This document shows positions 8,433 to 16,565 of a stretch of 35,935 nt of DNA, piece by piece. The translations under genes were made by a program, and so were the position numbers. How positions within the stretch are numbered: position 1 is the stretch's first letter; each line of letters opens with the position of its first letter. This DNA comes from Selenomonadales bacterium (GTDB taxonomy: Bacteria > Bacillota > UBA994), in the NCBI GenBank assembly GCA_018335585.1, contig JAGXRZ010000022.1, positions 1 through 35,935 on the forward strand, in the 5' to 3' direction. The notes beneath the pieces are model-generated. The model was not told where the DNA came from, ran no database searches, and was given only the letters and a program-made list of their open reading frames with translations.

Positions 8433-8459
8433 GTTCCTTTGGGACACAGGGAGGGGCAT

Positions 8460-8843
8460 ATGGGTACACGGGGTGTGGTAGACCGCAATCAGCTGTTTGT
8501 GCCGACGTCGCTTGAGGAATACGTCGCCAAAGATAACTTTGTGCGGATCATCGACGCAACAGTAGACGCGCTAGATATGGCTGCACTCGGCTTTGCCGAA
8601 CCAAAAGGAGCAGGCAGGCCACCCTATCCTGCGCGCGACCTTGTAAAGCTCTATGTGTATGGTTTCGTCAATCGCATTACTTCCTCGCGCAGACTCGAGG
8701 CCGAAACAAAGCGTAACCTTGAGGTTATGTGGCTGCTCCGGGGTCAGAGTCCAGATTTCAGAACCATTGCGGAGTTTCGCCGCAAGTATCCAGATGCCTT
8801 ACGGCACGCATTGAAGGCGGCCATGTCCGTTATGGATGTGTAG
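8460..8843 (+). pseudogene. Transposase N-terminal fragment (IS1182/IS5-like, DUF772)
   Basis: 127 residues corresponding to the N-terminal domain of IS1182-type transposases: RNQLFVPTSLEEYVAKDNFVRIID, then GRPPYPARDLVKLYVYGFVNRI and the PDFRTIAEFRR block. Full transposases of this group have about 450 or more residues with a DDE catalytic core; everything after about residue 120 is missing, so it cannot transpose. The start ATG 8460 has a GGGAGGGG site. No terminal inverted repeats were found around it. It marks an old insertion with loss of the 3' part and opens a patch of poorly conserved genes. Confidence 0.82.
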
Positions 8844-8899
8844 AACTGCCACGTGCATGGAAAGGCAGCACTGCAAGTTGATGAGGGAGGGTGAGAGAG

Positions 8900-9982
8900 G
8901 TGCAAGTGCAGAATGGTCGCAAATTGGCGGTCGTTCTCCTTGTTTACCTTGCCGTTTACTTGCCGATTGGGTTGCTCTCGCATGCGCGCGCCTACGTAAC
9001 GTTCGTGCACCATCGCCATCACGCGGTTCCGTTTGCGTTATCTGTCCTGGGCCTCGGTCAACCCGGGCTCGCACGGCTACACCACCATGCGTGGTACTGG
9101 CCGCCTTGGCGGTTGTCCACTGGACATGTAACCCTCGCCCGCGAATGGGAAATGGCTACTACCAACGAGTATCGGGCAACTATGGGGCTGTCTGCTGTTT
9201 GGGGTGCAACTGCCGAGAAAAAGCTCGCTTTGCATGGCTTTACCCAGATATACGAGCGATTAGTATGGAACAATGAAGGCCCGCTGTCAGGACATTCCGT
9301 GCTTACGCGAGTTGCTACGTCGACGAGCGAAAGCTACCGCTTTATCGAGGAACGATGGGATCCCAGCCAGCAGAAGTTGGTGTTGGCATATGCAACGCTT
9401 CACAGCACACTTCGTCACGTCTACAGCCGAGGACCAGTGTGGTTTATCTTTACTGCCACCACCAGCCGCCGTGTTGACTTGCGTAGCGGCGACGAGTTTG
9501 CGCGTGAAGCACTATCGGTGGTGCTATCACAGAGAGCATGGGACGAACTTCCACGCGGAACATTTCCCGGGCAATTGACGCCGGAAGATTCGCCAGCGGT
9601 GATGGAGTCCCTGGCAGTTCAAGTAGCGAAGGTGCGCCAAGCAGATCTCAGTATCCAGCCACCGAGTAGGCTCAGCAGCTGGATACGTGAGATAAACTTT
9701 CGTGATGCGGGCTTGTTGTTCCTTACCGACAGCTCGCTCGTGCCGCTGGTGTGGTCTGTCTTTCTCGAAGTCCCCACCCTGCCCCTCCGCTACTTGCTGT
9801 TCTTCCCGCTCGCCGCCTTGCCACAGTGGCTCGTTTTGCCGCTTGGGCTGGTCTACCCAGTGCTCTTGCTCGTGCTAGTCGGCTGGCTGGCAATGCGTTA
9901 CTGGTCGCCTAGGGCGTATCTCTGGTGGAAGTGGCTGGGTTTCGTCAATGCCCTGCTCTGGCTATTTTCGCTGTCGCCGTAG
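8900..9982 (+). CDS. Unrecognised membrane protein with large extracytoplasmic segment
   Basis: 360 residues that I cannot place in a family. Visible architecture: one N-terminal membrane helix (KLAVVLLVYLAVYLPIGLL), a polar region of about 240 residues rich in Trp and His that should lie outside the membrane, and three C-terminal helices (from about residue 280). GTG 8900 is nine bases after AGGGAGG; GTG 8891 abuts that site and is less likely. It sits between a transposase remnant and a hairpin repeat that begins three bases after its stop. No catalytic motif seen. Confidence 0.55.
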   Translation: MQVQNGRKLAVVLLVYLAVYLPIGLLSHARAYVTFVHHRHHAVPFALSVLGLGQPGLARLHHHAWYWPPWRLSTGHVTLAREWEMATTNEYRATMGLSAVWGATAEKKLALHGFTQIYERLVWNNEGPLSGHSVLTRVATSTSESYRFIEERWDPSQQKLVLAYATLHSTLRHVYSRGPVWFIFTATTSRRVDLRSGDEFAREALSVVLSQRAWDELPRGTFPGQLTPEDSPAVMESLAVQVAKVRQADLSIQPPSRLSSWIREINFRDAGLLFLTDSSLVPLVWSVFLEVPTLPLRYLLFFPLAALPQWLVLPLGLVYPVLLLVLVGWLAMRYWSPRAYLWWKWLGFVNALLWLFSLSP

Positions 9983-9984
9983 AA

Positions 9985-10013
9985 GAAGCAAAAGGGACGG
10001 AGCCTTTTGCTTC
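9985..10013. repeat. Dispersed hairpin repeat, copy 1
   Basis: The arms GAAGCAAAAGG (9985-9995) and CCTTTTGCTTC (10003-10013) are perfect reverse complements around GACGGAG. The repeat starts three bases after the stop codon at 9982. It is a full-length member of the family also found at 15572, 18223 and (half) 34871. It could act as a weak terminator or an mRNA 3' end stabiliser. Confidence 0.85.
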
Positions 10014-10055
10014 ATAGCAACAGCCCACACTAGGCTACAAAAGGAGTGGTTCTGC

Positions 10056-10340
10056 GTGGTTCGGATTGAAGAGCTTCAGCAGGTGCACAAACTCTGCATT
10101 TATCACCGCGATGCAGTTTTGCGCAGCGAGCGGTGTGGATGCTTCTATTGCCTACGTTGGTTTCTGCCGGCAGAGGTGACAGAATGGATAGACTCGCCAA
10201 GCGCAGATGATGATCAACCTGGTCAAACAGCGCTGTGCCCTCATTGCGGCATTGACGCCGTGCTACCGGGTACTTTGCCAATGGGCCCTTTGTGTTCGAA
10301 TCTTCTTCTCGCCATGCGGCGCTACTTCTTTGATGCGTAA
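10056..10340 (+). CDS. Small conserved zinc-binding protein (often named 'cytoplasmic protein')
   Basis: 94 residues, start GTG 10056 seven bases after AAAAGGAGTG. It contains CGCFYCLRWF and, later, ALCPHCGIDAVLPG: two CxxC pairs, probably one zinc site. The motif order HKLCIYHRD, CGCFYC, EVTEW, ALCPHCGID matches a widespread family of uncharacterised small bacterial proteins whose members read similarly (CGCFYCLRIF, ITEW, ALCPYCGID). Function unknown. The last 20 or so residues differ from what I expect for the family. It is an isolated gene in an accessory patch. Confidence 0.68.
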   Translation: MVRIEELQQVHKLCIYHRDAVLRSERCGCFYCLRWFLPAEVTEWIDSPSADDDQPGQTALCPHCGIDAVLPGTLPMGPLCSNLLLAMRRYFFDA

Positions 10341-10437
10341 CTGCTGTGACACCGCTAATTCCTGTCGGACGTCAATCAGTACGACCATGGAGCCCATCGG
10401 GATAGAGCAACTTACGCCTGGAGAGGAGGTAATCAGT

Positions 10438-10902
10438 GTGAATCGCAAACTGCAACTGCTGTTCCTATGGTTTGCGCCAGTATTGGCGGGGTTTACGCTC
10501 GGCTATGCTCTGCAATCCGGCCTGCTGCGGGCGCACTCGGCGCTAACCAGTGTAGCTCTGCTTGCTCTGTGGGCGCTCTTAAGCCACATGGTCCGTGCTC
10601 CGGAGGATTCGGCGCTGCGAAATGCAGTAACTGTCAATGTTCCTGCGTTTATTGTGCTGCTGTTGTTGCTGCACCAAGCGTACTCGCAAGGCGAATTCGG
10701 GTCGCATATATTCGGGGTCATGATGCAGATGTACTATCTCCCGGTGATTGCCTTGGCAGCGAGAATCGCCGCCCTAGGTTTTCCTGGTCGCATAGACGGA
10801 TGGCTACTCTACACGGTCAGCTTTGCCCTTATGTTGGTGGTCAGTTATATCGGCAGTGCCTGGAAAGGCGCTTCGCATTCTTTTGCAGAGCGTTTACGCT
10901 AG
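10438..10902 (+). CDS. Small unrecognised integral membrane protein
   Basis: 154 residues with about four or five hydrophobic helices and no recognisable motif. GTG 10438 is seven bases after GAGGAGGT (10423-10430); an ATG at 10387 in the same frame has no ribosome binding site. It is 97 bases after the small zinc protein and about 85 bases before the next gene. Nothing in the sequence gives its role. Confidence 0.5.
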   Translation: MNRKLQLLFLWFAPVLAGFTLGYALQSGLLRAHSALTSVALLALWALLSHMVRAPEDSALRNAVTVNVPAFIVLLLLLHQAYSQGEFGSHIFGVMMQMYYLPVIALAARIAALGFPGRIDGWLLYTVSFALMLVVSYIGSAWKGASHSFAERLR

Positions 10903-10987
10903 TTTTACAGTAGCTGAGGTATATTTTACATTGCTCTGATACGCTAACAGCGTTGCCTGCTGGAATAGCGATAAGGAGTGAAGAGAT

Positions 10988-13000
10988 TTGCGCAAGAGAA
11001 CTCTAATTACTATGGCCCTATTGATTGTGGTTGCCATAGCCCAGATTAGCTTACCTGTCGGTGCAGCGAGCCCCCCTATACGCGTGACCGTTAACGGCGC
11101 ATTCCTCGCGACGGACGTCGCTCCCACGATTCAGAACGGTCGTACGTTGGTGCCGATGCGCGCAATCTTTGAAGCCCTAGGCGCAGCTGTGCACTGGGAC
11201 GAAGCGACAAGCACTATCCGTGCCTACCGCCGCGAGGATGCGATTATCCTGCAGCTTGGCTCTCGCACGGCTTGGGTCAACGGGCCCTCACGCCAACTCG
11301 ACGTAGCCCCCATCGCGGTCGGCGGCCGCACGCTAGTGCCGCTGCGTTTTGTCGCCGAAGCCTTAGGCGCAGAAGTGAACTGGGTTGACGCCACGCGTAC
11401 CGTAACCGTACAACATACTCCCTACACACCAAAACCCATCGGCGGCACCATTACTTTTGGGGCGTTAAGCGAACCGGTCATACTCAACCCTATCATAAGC
11501 ACCGACACCGCATCAGCAGATATTCACGGCTGGATTAGCTTTGGCTTAATTCGTGCCGGAGCAGATTTGCTGCCGCGCAACAGCATTGCCGACCGCTGGT
11601 CGTGGGATCAAGCTAGTCTCACTTGGACGTTTTGGCTGCGACCGGATGTGCGGTTTAGCGACGGGCGTCCGTTGACCGCACGCGACGTTAAGTTTACTGT
11701 CGACACTATTCTCCACCCGGACTACGACGGTCCGCGCCGCATCAACGTCCTGCACGTGGCCGAAGTGACTACGGAAGGCGACCACATTGTGCGGTTTAGG
11801 CTGCGCCAAGTAGACGCCGCTTTTCTTTCTAACCTGTGGATTGGGATTATTCCACACCATATCCTTGGCACGGTTCCGGTGCGCGAACATCGCGCGCATG
11901 CCTTTGGCCGTCAGCCCATTGGCGCGGGGCCATATCTTTTGGAGCGGATTGTGCCCGGTCAGTTTGCGGTATTGCAGCGCAACCCAAACTTTTGGATGGC
12001 ACCGCGCCCCTATATTGAGCGCATCGTTTTTCGGCGTTACGTCGATATGAACGTTATGCAGGCGGCCTTCGAAGTTGGAGATATCGATTGGATGACCATT
12101 GTGCCTGACGCCGTGGACCGGGTGCGACGCGAGATGAATGACCGCGCAGACTTTCGCGAAATCCCCTCGCACGGCTACGATTTTATGGCGCTTAATCACG
12201 AACACGCAATACTGCATGACCGGCGCGTGCGGCAAGCGTTAAAGTATGCGCTTGACAGGCCAGCTGTTGTCAGGAATGTGTTGAATGGGCTAGGGACCGT
12301 AGTGAACTCGCACCAGTTACCTACATCTTGGGCTTCCGGTGCGCCGAACCTCAACGACTACGCCTATAATCCTAATCGCGCCCGTCAGCTCTTGGACGAA
12401 GCCGGGTGGAGAGTCCCCAGCGGAGCCCGCGACGGTCTGCGTCGCCGCGACGGGTCTCCTACCGGGGAGACTATGCGCCTCAACATCTTATGGAACACCG
12501 GCAACGTCATCCGCCAAGACATTGCCGCCATGGCGGTGCGGCAGTGGCGAGAGGTGGGCGTTGATGCTTCGGATGCTGCTCTGGAGTGGGCAGTCATGCT
12601 GGGACGATTTGAGCGTACGGAGTACGATGTGCTGATTATCGGCCGCGTCCCCGGCTTAGACCCCGACCCCTTTCGGTTCTTCCACTCCTCGCAGGCGGTG
12701 CGGGGCCCCGATAGGCGTGTCATGGGTGTGAACTACCAGCTGTTTAGGCATGCCGAGGTCGACAGGTTACTTGAAGCAGGACGGCTGACCGTTGACATGG
12801 CGGAGCGGCGCGCCATCTATCACCGCGTTGACCAGATATTGAACCATGAGCTCCCCTACATCTGGCTGTTCCAACGCATCACGGTGCGCGGCGTCTGGCG
12901 GCACGTGCAAGGTATTGTCGAAGTTCCCATTGCCGGAGGCCCGATTGGTATAGGCCCAGTATTGGGCGAGGCTCGGTACATTGTGGGCGCGGCTAGATAG
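10988..13000 (+). CDS. Secreted solute-binding protein (SBP_bac_5) fused to an N-terminal copper-amine-oxidase-N stalk domain
   Basis: 670 residues. Residues 1-27 are a Sec signal peptide with no lipobox Cys. Residues about 30-145 hold two copies of the stalk repeat (NGRTLVPMRAIFEALGA and GGRTLVPLRFVAEALGA, each followed by a VxW-D-T strand), the domain PF07833, common on exported proteins of Bacillota. Residues about 155-665 are an oligopeptide/nickel-type binding protein (GGTITFGALSEPVILNPI; W-FxLRPDVRFSDGRPLTARDV; RRVRQALKYALDR). The start is TTG 10988 with AAGGAG nine bases ahead. No DppB/C/D/F-like permease or ATPase genes are nearby, so it is an orphan. The stalk may tether it to the cell surface in place of a lipid anchor. 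Confidence 0.88.
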   Translation: MRKRTLITMALLIVVAIAQISLPVGAASPPIRVTVNGAFLATDVAPTIQNGRTLVPMRAIFEALGAAVHWDEATSTIRAYRREDAIILQLGSRTAWVNGPSRQLDVAPIAVGGRTLVPLRFVAEALGAEVNWVDATRTVTVQHTPYTPKPIGGTITFGALSEPVILNPIISTDTASADIHGWISFGLIRAGADLLPRNSIADRWSWDQASLTWTFWLRPDVRFSDGRPLTARDVKFTVDTILHPDYDGPRRINVLHVAEVTTEGDHIVRFRLRQVDAAFLSNLWIGIIPHHILGTVPVREHRAHAFGRQPIGAGPYLLERIVPGQFAVLQRNPNFWMAPRPYIERIVFRRYVDMNVMQAAFEVGDIDWMTIVPDAVDRVRREMNDRADFREIPSHGYDFMALNHEHAILHDRRVRQALKYALDRPAVVRNVLNGLGTVVNSHQLPTSWASGAPNLNDYAYNPNRARQLLDEAGWRVPSGARDGLRRRDGSPTGETMRLNILWNTGNVIRQDIAAMAVRQWREVGVDASDAALEWAVMLGRFERTEYDVLIIGRVPGLDPDPFRFFHSSQAVRGPDRRVMGVNYQLFRHAEVDRLLEAGRLTVDMAERRAIYHRVDQILNHELPYIWLFQRITVRGVWRHVQGIVEVPIAGGPIGIGPVLGEARYIVGAAR

Positions 13001-13032
13001 CAGCATCTCTGTTAGAAAGAGGGTGACTTACC

Positions 13033-13728
13033 ATGCAGTTTCGCGACAAACGTGTCATTGCGTTTGACTTGGGCTATACCCTAGTCACAAATGACCGAGC
13101 TAGCGTTCACCAACACTACTTGCTCCGCCACGGGGTGAGCGTGGAGCAAGAGGCGATTGCCAGGGCTTATCACGTTGTGATCAAAGAATTCATGCGCCGC
13201 TATCCAAAAGCTATATCTATGGACTGGCGACAGTTCCTCCCTTGGCTTCTTGGCAGAGTAAACTTCGAGCTAGGGCACCGTTTGGACTTGATTGAACAAA
13301 CAGAGTACATGTTTGGTATGAGTGCGGGAAGAGATCATATTTGGCGTCCATTTCCTTGGACAACCGATACTTTGCTCAAAATTGGGGAGCGAGGCTATCG
13401 TATTGCCTTGCTCTCTAATTGGGACTTAAGTGCAAGAGCGGTTTTGCGGAGCCTTGAACTTGATTCCTACTTTGAGGTTACTGTGATTTCAAGTGAAGTC
13501 GGCTGCGAAAAGCCCGATGCTAGGATCTTTCATGAACTGCTTAAGCAACTTCACTGCGGTCCAGACGAAGTCCTATATGTAGGCGACAACTACTATGACG
13601 ATGTTATAGCTGCACAGGCGGCAGGAATTGCGGCAGTTCTGCTGAATCCATATGGAAGCCTAGGGATCGAGGAGCTAGACTTTTCCCCGGTTGTGCCCGA
13701 TATTCGCTCGCTACTGGAGATGATCTAG
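13033..13728 (+). CDS. HAD-superfamily hydrolase
   Basis: A 231-residue phosphatase-like HAD protein with a helical cap inserted after motif I. Motif I is FDLGYT (nucleophile D12; the usual second Asp is G14), motif II S128 in LLSNWD, motif III K160 in CEKPDARIF, and motif IV VGDNYYDD (D185, D189/D190). Gly in the second position is seen in several FDLGxTL HADs and means the general acid must come from elsewhere, so phosphatase activity should not be assumed. The gene begins 32 bases after the solute-binding gene and is followed by a strong hairpin. Confidence 0.85.
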   Translation: MQFRDKRVIAFDLGYTLVTNDRASVHQHYLLRHGVSVEQEAIARAYHVVIKEFMRRYPKAISMDWRQFLPWLLGRVNFELGHRLDLIEQTEYMFGMSAGRDHIWRPFPWTTDTLLKIGERGYRIALLSNWDLSARAVLRSLELDSYFEVTVISSEVGCEKPDARIFHELLKQLHCGPDEVLYVGDNYYDDVIAAQAAGIAAVLLNPYGSLGIEELDFSPVVPDIRSLLEMI

Positions 13729-13734
13729 CTAACT

Positions 13735-13775
13735 AACGCCCGTTCCGTACGTAACACAACGTAGGGACGGGCGTT
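13735..13775 (+). terminator. Strong hairpin between the HAD gene and the ABC operon
   Basis: AACGCCCGTTCC (13735-13746) pairs with GGGACGGGCGTT (13764-13775) with one G-U pair, and TACGT (13748-13752) pairs with ACGTA (13759-13763) inside it, giving a stem of about 17 pairs with one bulge. Only three T follow, so termination may be incomplete. It lies seven bases after the HAD stop and just before the next gene's ribosome binding site. Confidence 0.65.
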
Positions 13776-13792
13776 TGAGAAGGAGTGAAGTT

Positions 13793-14707
13793 GTGAGTAA
13801 GATTATCGAAGTCGCGGGCCTAACAAAGAGCTATGGCCAAGTGCATGCTGTGCGCGGCATAGACTTCTACGTCGAGGAAGGCGCCTTTTTTGCCTTCCTT
13901 GGCCCAAACGGCGCAGGGAAGTCAACGACCATTGACATCATTTGTACTTTGCTCGCGCCGGACGGCGGGGCAGTAACCGTCAACGGCTACACATTAGGCA
14001 AAGATGACGACCACATTCGCGCGCATATCGGGGTGGTGTTTCAGCACGGCATGCTCGACGAGCTACTGACGGTGCGCGAGAATCTTGCATTGCGCGCTAG
14101 CTTTTACGGGTTTTCAGGGGCGAAGCTACGAGAACAAGTACAGCAGGCCGCACAAGCCGCCGAGGTCGAGGACTTCCTGACGCGGCCTTATGGCAAGCTC
14201 TCAGGTGGCCAAAAGCGACGCGCGGATATTGCGCGGGCGCTAGTACATACTCCCCGCGTTTTGTTTCTCGATGAGCCGACCGCAGGGCTTGACCCGCAGA
14301 CGCGCAAGCACGTTTGGCAGACTATCCGCAATCTCCAGCAGGAGCAGGGCATGACAGTTTTTATGACGACACACTACATGGAAGAGGCTGCTAATGCCGA
14401 TTACGTCGCTGTCATCAACCACGGCAAGATTCGCGCCAAAGGTCGTCCGGCAGAACTAAGGGAGCAGTACAGCAGCGACTTCCTGAAGCTGTCGTTCAAA
14501 GAGCTGGCGCCCTTAGAAGCTCTTCTCAGTAACGCCCAGGTAGATTACGAGGTTGTTGGGAAGCGCGTTGAAATCAAACTTCGGCGCACACTCGATGCCT
14601 TGCCCCTGCTCACACTCTGCGAAGCTCACTTAACTGGCTTTGAAGTCGTAAGCGGCAGTCTCGATGACGCCTTTATTGCCATTACGGGAGGGGAGTTGAG
14701 AGCATGA
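13793..14707 (+). CDS. ABC transporter ATP-binding protein (DrrA/multidrug type)
   Basis: 304 residues. P-loop GPNGAGKST, Q-loop in VVFQHGMLDELLTVREN, signature LSGGQKRR, Walker B VLFLDEPTAGLD, switch His in TTHYMEEA; the C-terminal 80 residues are the extra domain typical of DrrA-type exporter ATPases. GTG 13793 follows AAGGAG by seven bases. It overlaps the permease gene by four bases (ATGA). The pair should form an ABC-2 exporter of lipophilic compounds; substrate unknown. Confidence 0.93.
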   Translation: MSKIIEVAGLTKSYGQVHAVRGIDFYVEEGAFFAFLGPNGAGKSTTIDIICTLLAPDGGAVTVNGYTLGKDDDHIRAHIGVVFQHGMLDELLTVRENLALRASFYGFSGAKLREQVQQAAQAAEVEDFLTRPYGKLSGGQKRRADIARALVHTPRVLFLDEPTAGLDPQTRKHVWQTIRNLQQEQGMTVFMTTHYMEEAANADYVAVINHGKIRAKGRPAELREQYSSDFLKLSFKELAPLEALLSNAQVDYEVVGKRVEIKLRRTLDALPLLTLCEAHLTGFEVVSGSLDDAFIAITGGELRA

Positions 14708-15561
14708 GCATGCTAAGCTTTACGGATCGCAACCTCAAGGTGTTCTTCCGCGACCGTTTATCGGTGTTCTTTTCGTTGCTCTCTGTCTTTATCACGATTG
14801 GCATGTATGTGCTGTTCCTGGGCGACATGATGCAGCGCAACGTCGGAGAAGCAGCGGGGGCACGATTTGTCGCCGACAGCTGGATAATGGCCGGGCTGCT
14901 CGCCATGGTCGCGGTTACGGCTAGCATGGGGGCGTTAGGAACCATGGTAGAGGATCGCAGCAAGAAGCTGCTGCGCGACTTCCGCGCCTCTCCCCTCAAG
15001 CGCTCCACCCTAGTTGGCGGCTATATGCTTGGCGCACTGGTTGTGGGTCTAGTGCTTTCACTGCTTACCTTTGTACTCGGGCAGCTTTATATAGTAGCTT
15101 ACGGCGGGCAGTTTCTTAGCCTCGCGAACGCGATGAGAGTCTTAGGCATTATGATGCTAAATGTCGCTTCCAGCACGGCGATGATGATCTTTATGGTTTC
15201 ATTCTTTAGCTCTACTAACGCCTATGGTGCCGCAGCCTCCGTCCTAGGTGCGCTGATTGGGTTTTTGACGGGAATATATGTGCCTATTGGCGTATTGCCT
15301 GCAGGGGTGCAATACGCAGTCAAGCTCTTTCCTCCCTCCCACGGCGCGGCACTATTCCGTCAAGTGATGATGGAGGATGCCATGGCGCAAGTTTTCGCCG
15401 GAGCTCCGGCACAGGTCCTATCAGACTTTAGGCGTGGCTTTGGGGTAGTATTCGAGTATGGCGGCGTAACGGCCGACACCACGACGCACGTCCTAGTTCT
15501 CCTTGGCTCAACAGCCGTCTTCTTTGCGTTAGCAGTCTGGAACCTAACCCGCAAGTCCTGA
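14704..15561 (+). CDS. ABC-2-type permease partnered with the ATPase at 13793
   Basis: 285 residues with six predicted membrane helices. The N-terminus (FTDRNLKVFFRDRLSVFFSLLSVFITIGMYVLFLG) is the cytoplasmic-elbow/first-helix pattern of DrrB-like permeases, and the central MMLNVASSTAMMIFMVSFF, then LGALIGFLTGIYVPIGVLP, is the family core. It is translationally coupled to the ATPase through ATGA. A hairpin repeat begins inside its stop codon. Confidence 0.9.
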   Translation: MSMLSFTDRNLKVFFRDRLSVFFSLLSVFITIGMYVLFLGDMMQRNVGEAAGARFVADSWIMAGLLAMVAVTASMGALGTMVEDRSKKLLRDFRASPLKRSTLVGGYMLGALVVGLVLSLLTFVLGQLYIVAYGGQFLSLANAMRVLGIMMLNVASSTAMMIFMVSFFSSTNAYGAAASVLGALIGFLTGIYVPIGVLPAGVQYAVKLFPPSHGAALFRQVMMEDAMAQVFAGAPAQVLSDFRRGFGVVFEYGGVTADTTTHVLVLLGSTAVFFALAVWNLTRKS

Positions 15562-15600
15562 AGCAAAAGGCGAAGCAAAAGGGACGGAGCTTTTTGCTTC
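15560..15600. repeat. Dispersed hairpin repeat, copy 2, with a tandem partial unit
   Basis: A partial unit GAAGCAAAAGG (15560-15570) is followed by a full unit 15572-15600 with arms GAAGCAAAA (15572-15580) and TTTTGCTTC (15592-15600). The partial unit begins within the TGA stop of the permease gene. The full unit is the exact reverse complement of the copy at 18223-18251. Confidence 0.85.
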
Positions 15601-15607
15601 GTCCCTT
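15579..15607. terminator. Bidirectional terminator between convergent genes
   Basis: AAGGGACGGAGC (15579-15590) pairs with GCTTCGTCCCTT (15596-15607), with one G-U, around a TTTTT loop. It lies between the plus-strand permease (stop 15561) and the minus-strand transporter (stop 15615), where a shared terminator is expected. It is built from the repeat copy 2 plus seven extra bases, so the repeat seems to have been adopted as a terminator. Confidence 0.6.
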
Positions 15608-15614
15608 AGCTTTC

Positions 15615-16553
15615 CTAGCGCGTGGGCACAGGAGGTTGAACGGGCTGCGCGCCGGAAAAGAGAAACACTCCGTAGCGGAAGATGACATAGCACACCATCG
15701 CTACCACCCACATTTCCAGGACCATAATCGAGGCGGCCAGCAGGGGGATGCCACGCCCTGACTGATGCAGAAATGCATTCGCAGTCTTAAAAGCGATAGC
15801 GGCGATGACAAAAGGAAAAGTAAAGGCCGAAAAACTCGGCGCAAAGTGGAGTCTAAGGAGGCGCGGCATTGCACAGAGCACTCCGACCATGCTAAGAGTC
15901 GTGCAAGCGAGAAGCAAGTAAACAATGCCGATGTTTCGTTCCGGGAAACTTGCTAAGTAGCCAACCAAGGTAAGGCTACTAGGCGCGACTAAGATTGCGG
16001 TAGTCGGCAAGAGGGCGGCAGGTATTTGCTTAACCACCAGCAACCGATAAACTACCGCAGGCAGTAAGGTAAAGTAGGCGGCCAGCGCAAACCAAAACAG
16101 GGACTGCCCTAGTGGCCGCAAGCCAAAGCCTGTGGCGGTAATGCTAAATATACCTAGCCCGACATAGGGTATGAACCAGCTTGGCAATACGGCCTTAGCA
16201 GCAAAGGGCAAGGCGTGGCGGAGCGTGAAGGAGACAAGCAAACACACGTGCATAAGAAGTGCCGACCACCAGATGGCCAGCGCAAGGCTAGGCGCGTAAG
16301 GACGGATATAGGCAGTCAGCAGGGATAGCCCCATACTGAAGGTGGGTAACACTGCGGCAACAGGCGGCGTCCTAAGTGCCGTCCGCAGCTCCTCTGGATA
16401 TATGACTGCTTTTGCGACTAGGGCTACTAGAATCACTGCGGCCAAAACTCCGAGTGCATACCTATAGCTTGTGCCATACGACAGCAATAGGTTGCCAAGC
16501 GACGCTAGCCCGAGCATGAGTCCGGCGACAGGGTAGGGCAGTTTTTTCAGCAT
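15615..16553 (-). CDS. TDT/SLAC1-TehA family transporter
   Basis: 312 residues with about ten membrane helices (LPYPVAGLMLGLASLGNLLLSYG at the start, then LPTFSMGLSLLTAYI and WFIPYVGLGIFSITATGFGL). This arrangement matches the tellurite-resistance/dicarboxylate transporter family, whose members are anion channels or C4-dicarboxylate transporters; the substrate here cannot be read from sequence. ATG 16553 has a TAGGAGGGG site. It is 12 bases downstream of the C_GCAxxG_C_C gene, so the two are one operon. Confidence 0.85.
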   Translation of the reverse strand: MLKKLPYPVAGLMLGLASLGNLLLSYGTSYRYALGVLAAVILVALVAKAVIYPEELRTALRTPPVAAVLPTFSMGLSLLTAYIRPYAPSLALAIWWSALLMHVCLLVSFTLRHALPFAAKAVLPSWFIPYVGLGIFSITATGFGLRPLGQSLFWFALAAYFTLLPAVVYRLLVVKQIPAALLPTTAILVAPSSLTLVGYLASFPERNIGIVYLLLACTTLSMVGVLCAMPRLLRLHFAPSFSAFTFPFVIAAIAFKTANAFLHQSGRGIPLLAASIMVLEMWVVAMVCYVIFRYGVFLFSGAQPVQPPVPTR

Positions 16554-16565
16554 GGCAGTCCCCTC

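Noticed and set aside
8460-8843. Intact insertion sequence
   Set aside because: The DDE core is absent and no terminal inverted repeats were found around the fragment.
10341-10437. Small gene in the gap, or extension of the membrane protein at 10438 to an upstream start
   Set aside because: Upstream in-frame starts lack a ribosome binding site and would add a Cys-rich, non-helical stretch read mainly from another gene's DNA; GTG 10438 has a strong site.
13033-13728. HAD protein as inactive because motif I lacks the second Asp
   Set aside because: The nucleophile, Ser, Lys and motif IV acids are all present, and FDLGxT-type motif I occurs in other HAD proteins, so inactivity cannot be claimed.
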